Assembly: GCA_013298695.1 (NCBI GenBank) | Contig: JAAFIS010000013.1 | Location: 44,653-108,652, forward strand | Direction of reading: 5' to 3' | DNA: 64,000 bases | Source of the DNA: Betaproteobacteria bacterium | GTDB lineage: Bacteria; Pseudomonadota; Gammaproteobacteria; Burkholderiales; Casimicrobiaceae | Shown: in pieces, positions 61,996 to 64,000 of the stretch | Position numbering within the stretch: the stretch's first letter is position 1 | Layout of the letters: the number at the start of each line of letters is the position of its first letter | Notes under the pieces: generated by a model | Told to the model about the DNA's origin: nothing | The model's database searches: none | Seen by the model: only the letters and a program-made list of their open reading frames with translations | Translations under genes and position numbers: made by a program

Positions 61996-62080
61996 CCCCA
62001 ATTTAATTGGGCTGCGTGCCTAAATATTGCGCTTATTGATTGTAAGGCTTTCGCGAGTTACCGCCCATTAAGATGGGGCG
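61996..62080. repeat. Two intergenic hairpins (copies 9 and 10)
   Basis: CCCAAT/ATTGGG at 61997-62011 and CGCCCAT/ATGGGGCG at 62062-62080, between the convergent ends of tonB and ccmI. Both belong to the A/T-loop hairpin family; no other feature is seen in this gap. Confidence 0.6.
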
Positions 62081-62093
62081 TTTTACCCCTGAG

Positions 62094-63386
62094 CTACTGC
62101 GCCATTTTTTCAAAAATGGTGATCGATTTGGCGACCACTTTCCCATCGCTGTTGAGCGCGAAGGTGCTGCGTCCGCTCGAAAAGTCGCCCGCCTGCGCGC
62201 GTGGTTGGCCCGACAGCGAAAGCCTTGCTTCCATTGCCACGTCACGCCCTGGCGAGAGTCCGGCGCCGCCGATCATCGCATCACTCGCGCTAAATTCAAC
62301 CGGGCTCGAAGCGGCGTTCGGCGCAATCTTCTTCACCGCGAGCGGCGGTCCGGTTGGCGCGTCAGCCGCACGGATGATCACAAAAATTGCGGCGTCTTTC
62401 GTGCTAGCTGCGGCCTTCATCGCCTCGTCTGATAGGGCAAGCTTCACGGAGATCAGCGTTGGCGCAGCCGCAGCGCTCGCAGACGATGAAGCCGTCGCTG
62501 CTTGCGCGCCTCCTGAAGCGACCGTTGCGCCGGGGCCAGCTCCAGCTCGGCGCACAGCAATATCCTTGAGCGCGTTTTCGGCGATCTGCGCAAAGCCAGT
62601 TTGTGGATCAGAAACGCTCTTCGCCGCAGTGAAGGATTTCTCCGCCGCGTTAAGGTCGTTGATTTGCATTTCGTGGGTGCCGCGCAGCAGCAGCGCCTTC
62701 GGCTGCTTCGCGTCAATCGCAAGCGCTTTGTTGACCAGCTCCAGCGGCTTGCCCGCCATCTTTCCTTCCGCTGCGCCCGCGGCGGCATCTGCGTAATCGG
62801 CCCATGCGTCGGCGTCATTCGGCGTGAGTTTCAAAAGGGTCGCGTAATCTTTCATTGCGTCGTCAAAGCGCCCCAACGACGCTTTGGCGCGAGCAAGCAA
62901 ATACCAACCTTTCGCATCATCAGGCTGCGCTTTCAGTTTTTCCTCTGCCACTCGAAACAGCTCTTCCATCTGCGACTCTTGCTTCGCAGCCTCGGGACGA
63001 ACAACTTCGGGGATAACGGCGTGCGGTGCGCCCAGCAAAAAATACATGCCAATCGCGGCGAGCGGAAAAAGCGTTGCAAATGATGCGGTGGCAAACATCG
63101 ATCTCGCTCCAGCCTTGACGTGTGGTGTTGCCCGATCCAACTCGCTTTCGCGCAGCACGCGGACTTCAAGTTCGCGCATTGCTTCATTGAAAGAGGCCTC
63201 GTTCATCAAGCCAAGTTTCTGATCGCGCTCCAGCTCCGCGCGCTCGATACGCAACGCTTCGACGTTGGTTGCGCGGGTGTTGGGGGTGTCGCGCAATCGA
63301 TCACGTTTCAACGCACGAAGCAGCCACCAAGTGACGAGCACCGCAAGAACGACAATAAAAATTACGAACAAAAGAGCTGGATTCAT
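62094..63386 (-). CDS. ccmI: Cytochrome c biogenesis protein CcmI
   Basis: 430 residues from the ATG at 63386; the open frame extends 28 codons into a REP element, so that part is disfavoured. Two membrane helices (LLFVIFIVVLAVLVTWWLLR; SFATLFPLAAIGMYFLLG) flank a short helical loop (RAELERDQKLGLMNEASFNE). TPR repeats follow (GWYLLARAKASLGRFDDAMK). The C-terminal beta domain resembles the CcmI/CycH extension. It holds apocytochrome c for haem ligation. Other ccm genes must lie elsewhere. Confidence 0.9.
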   Translation of the reverse strand: MNPALLFVIFIVVLAVLVTWWLLRALKRDRLRDTPNTRATNVEALRIERAELERDQKLGLMNEASFNEAMRELEVRVLRESELDRATPHVKAGARSMFATASFATLFPLAAIGMYFLLGAPHAVIPEVVRPEAAKQESQMEELFRVAEEKLKAQPDDAKGWYLLARAKASLGRFDDAMKDYATLLKLTPNDADAWADYADAAAGAAEGKMAGKPLELVNKALAIDAKQPKALLLRGTHEMQINDLNAAEKSFTAAKSVSDPQTGFAQIAENALKDIAVRRAGAGPGATVASGGAQAATASSSASAAAAPTLISVKLALSDEAMKAAASTKDAAIFVIIRAADAPTGPPLAVKKIAPNAASSPVEFSASDAMIGGAGLSPGRDVAMEARLSLSGQPRAQAGDFSSGRSTFALNSDGKVVAKSITIFEKMAQ

Positions 63387-63430
63387 TAACGTATTGTAGA
63401 AGCGAGGGTCGTACGACTCGCATGCATGTT

Positions 63431-63523
63431 TGTGGGAGCGCGCTTGCGCGCGAAAGACGTATCGCGACAACTTTGCTCAATGATTTATCAGACTTGCCAT
63501 GCATTCGCGCGCAAGCGTGCCCC
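63431..63523. repeat. REP-like doublet in the ccmI-gltX intergenic region
   Basis: TGTGGGAGCGCGCTTGCGCG then CGAA at 63431-63454, and its inverted, slightly diverged partner at 63504-63523 (TTCGCGCGCAAGCGTGCCCC). The sequence is close to REP elements known from pseudomonads (GTGGGAGCGGGCTTGCCCGC type). Arranged as an inverted pair it would form a BIME-like hairpin. Confidence 0.8.
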
Positions 63524-63602
63524 CGTCGTGCCGGATATCGGGAAAATTGATACTGGCAATAGCCACGTAAAATCGAATCTCAAACCAAAAAGAAACCTCA
63601 CC

Positions 63603-64000
63603 GTGATCCGCACCCGCTTCGCCCCTTCGCCCACCGGCACGCTTCATTTAGGCAATATTCGCACCGCGCTCTTTGCCTGGGCCTACGCGCGCCACCATAA
63701 AGGCCAATTCATTCTTCGCATCGAAGACACTGATCTAGAGCGCTCATCTGATTCAAGCGCTGAGGGCATTTTGCGCGACATGAAGTGGCTCGGGCTCGAT
63801 ATCGACGAAGGCCCGTTTTTTCAAATGCAGCGCATGGATCGCTATCGCGAAGTCGTCGCACAAATGCTTGCGGATGGTCGCGCGTATCACTGCTACATGA
63901 GTGTTGAAGAACTTGATGCGCTGCGCGAAACGCAGAAAGCAAACAACGAAAAACCCCGCTACGACGGACGCTGGCGTCCTGAAAATATCGCAAAACTTGG
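63603..64000 (+). CDS. gltX: Glutamyl-tRNA synthetase, 3'-partial
   Basis: A GTG start is followed by an open frame to the window edge (132 codons visible). [20 protein letters not shown] contains the HLGN form of the class I HIGH motif; [13 protein letters not shown] and [20 protein letters not shown] are family blocks, and the segment [15 protein letters not shown] leads into the insertion that binds tRNA. It charges tRNA-Glu. It is divergent from ccmI, separated by the REP doublet. No frame fault is seen in the part visible. Confidence 0.95.
   Translation, partial: MIRTRFAPSPTGTLHLGNIRTALFAWAYARHHKGQFILRIEDTDLERSSDSSAEGILRDMKWLGLDIDEGPFFQMQRMDRYREVVAQMLADGRAYHCYMSVEELDALRETQKANNEKPRYDGRWRPENIAKL

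Overview
The window looks like chromosomal DNA of a betaproteobacterium, most likely of the Burkholderiales. It has two Bug-type tricarboxylate-binding proteins, a glnA-ntrB-ntrC block with a sigma-54 promoter, CysM, MurB, YajQ, CcmI and GltX, and is moderately GC-rich by eye. The species cannot be named from sequence alone. No rRNA, tRNA or CRISPR array was recognised.

Layout. 0-4.3 kb: the end of a diguanylate cyclase, a double-AAA ATPase whose 3' end is duplicated, and a Bug receptor. 4.5-8.5 kb: an exported Asp-box protein, two nuclease-fold candidates and remnants of an antitoxin. 8.7-15.3 kb: exported proteins, one ending in a self-cleaving S74 chaperone domain, beside a Ser/Thr kinase and an ECF sigma factor that converge and overlap. 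15.4-22.2 kb: housekeeping genes (cysM, alr, lplT, a ComEA-like protein). 22.3-25.6 kb: two tandem delta-60-repeat exported proteins. 25.9-33.6 kb: msrA, an M48 protease, a DUF6644/DUF6152 pair, murB, an S9 peptidase and a SMUG-type uracil-DNA glycosylase. 33.8-37.3 kb: a chromosomal integron with an intI-type integrase on the + strand and four cassettes on the - strand, separated by three clear attC sites. 37.5-39.2 kb: a four-gene envelope/YajQ operon. 39.3-44.4 kb: a DUF1800-DUF1501-Reeler operon. 45-51 kb: a VapBC-like toxin-antitoxin operon, argG, a FAS1 lipoprotein divergent from a TetR gene across a 32-bp perfect palindrome, and small enzymes. 51.4-57.5 kb: nitrogen control (ntrC, ntrB, glnA). 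57.9-61.9 kb: an iron-uptake operon (siderophore receptor, PKHD dioxygenase, TonB) behind a Fur-box-like site. 62-64 kb: ccmI, a REP-like doublet and the start of gltX.

How parts work together. NtrB/NtrC control glnA through the sigma-54 promoter. The iron genes form one transcription unit. The kinase and sigma factor resemble known kinase-controlled ECF sigma systems. The integron is the main mobile or adaptive element: it carries a BrnT/BrnA toxin-antitoxin cassette whose toxin has an in-frame amber codon, a Tdi1-type T6SS immunity homologue, two cassettes of unknown function, and an integrase with an 8-residue expansion just before its catalytic tyrosine.

Two patterns run across the window. 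Six exported proteins share a dockerin-like calcium-loop module (about nine copies). Intergenic regions are seeded with short hairpin repeats of several families.
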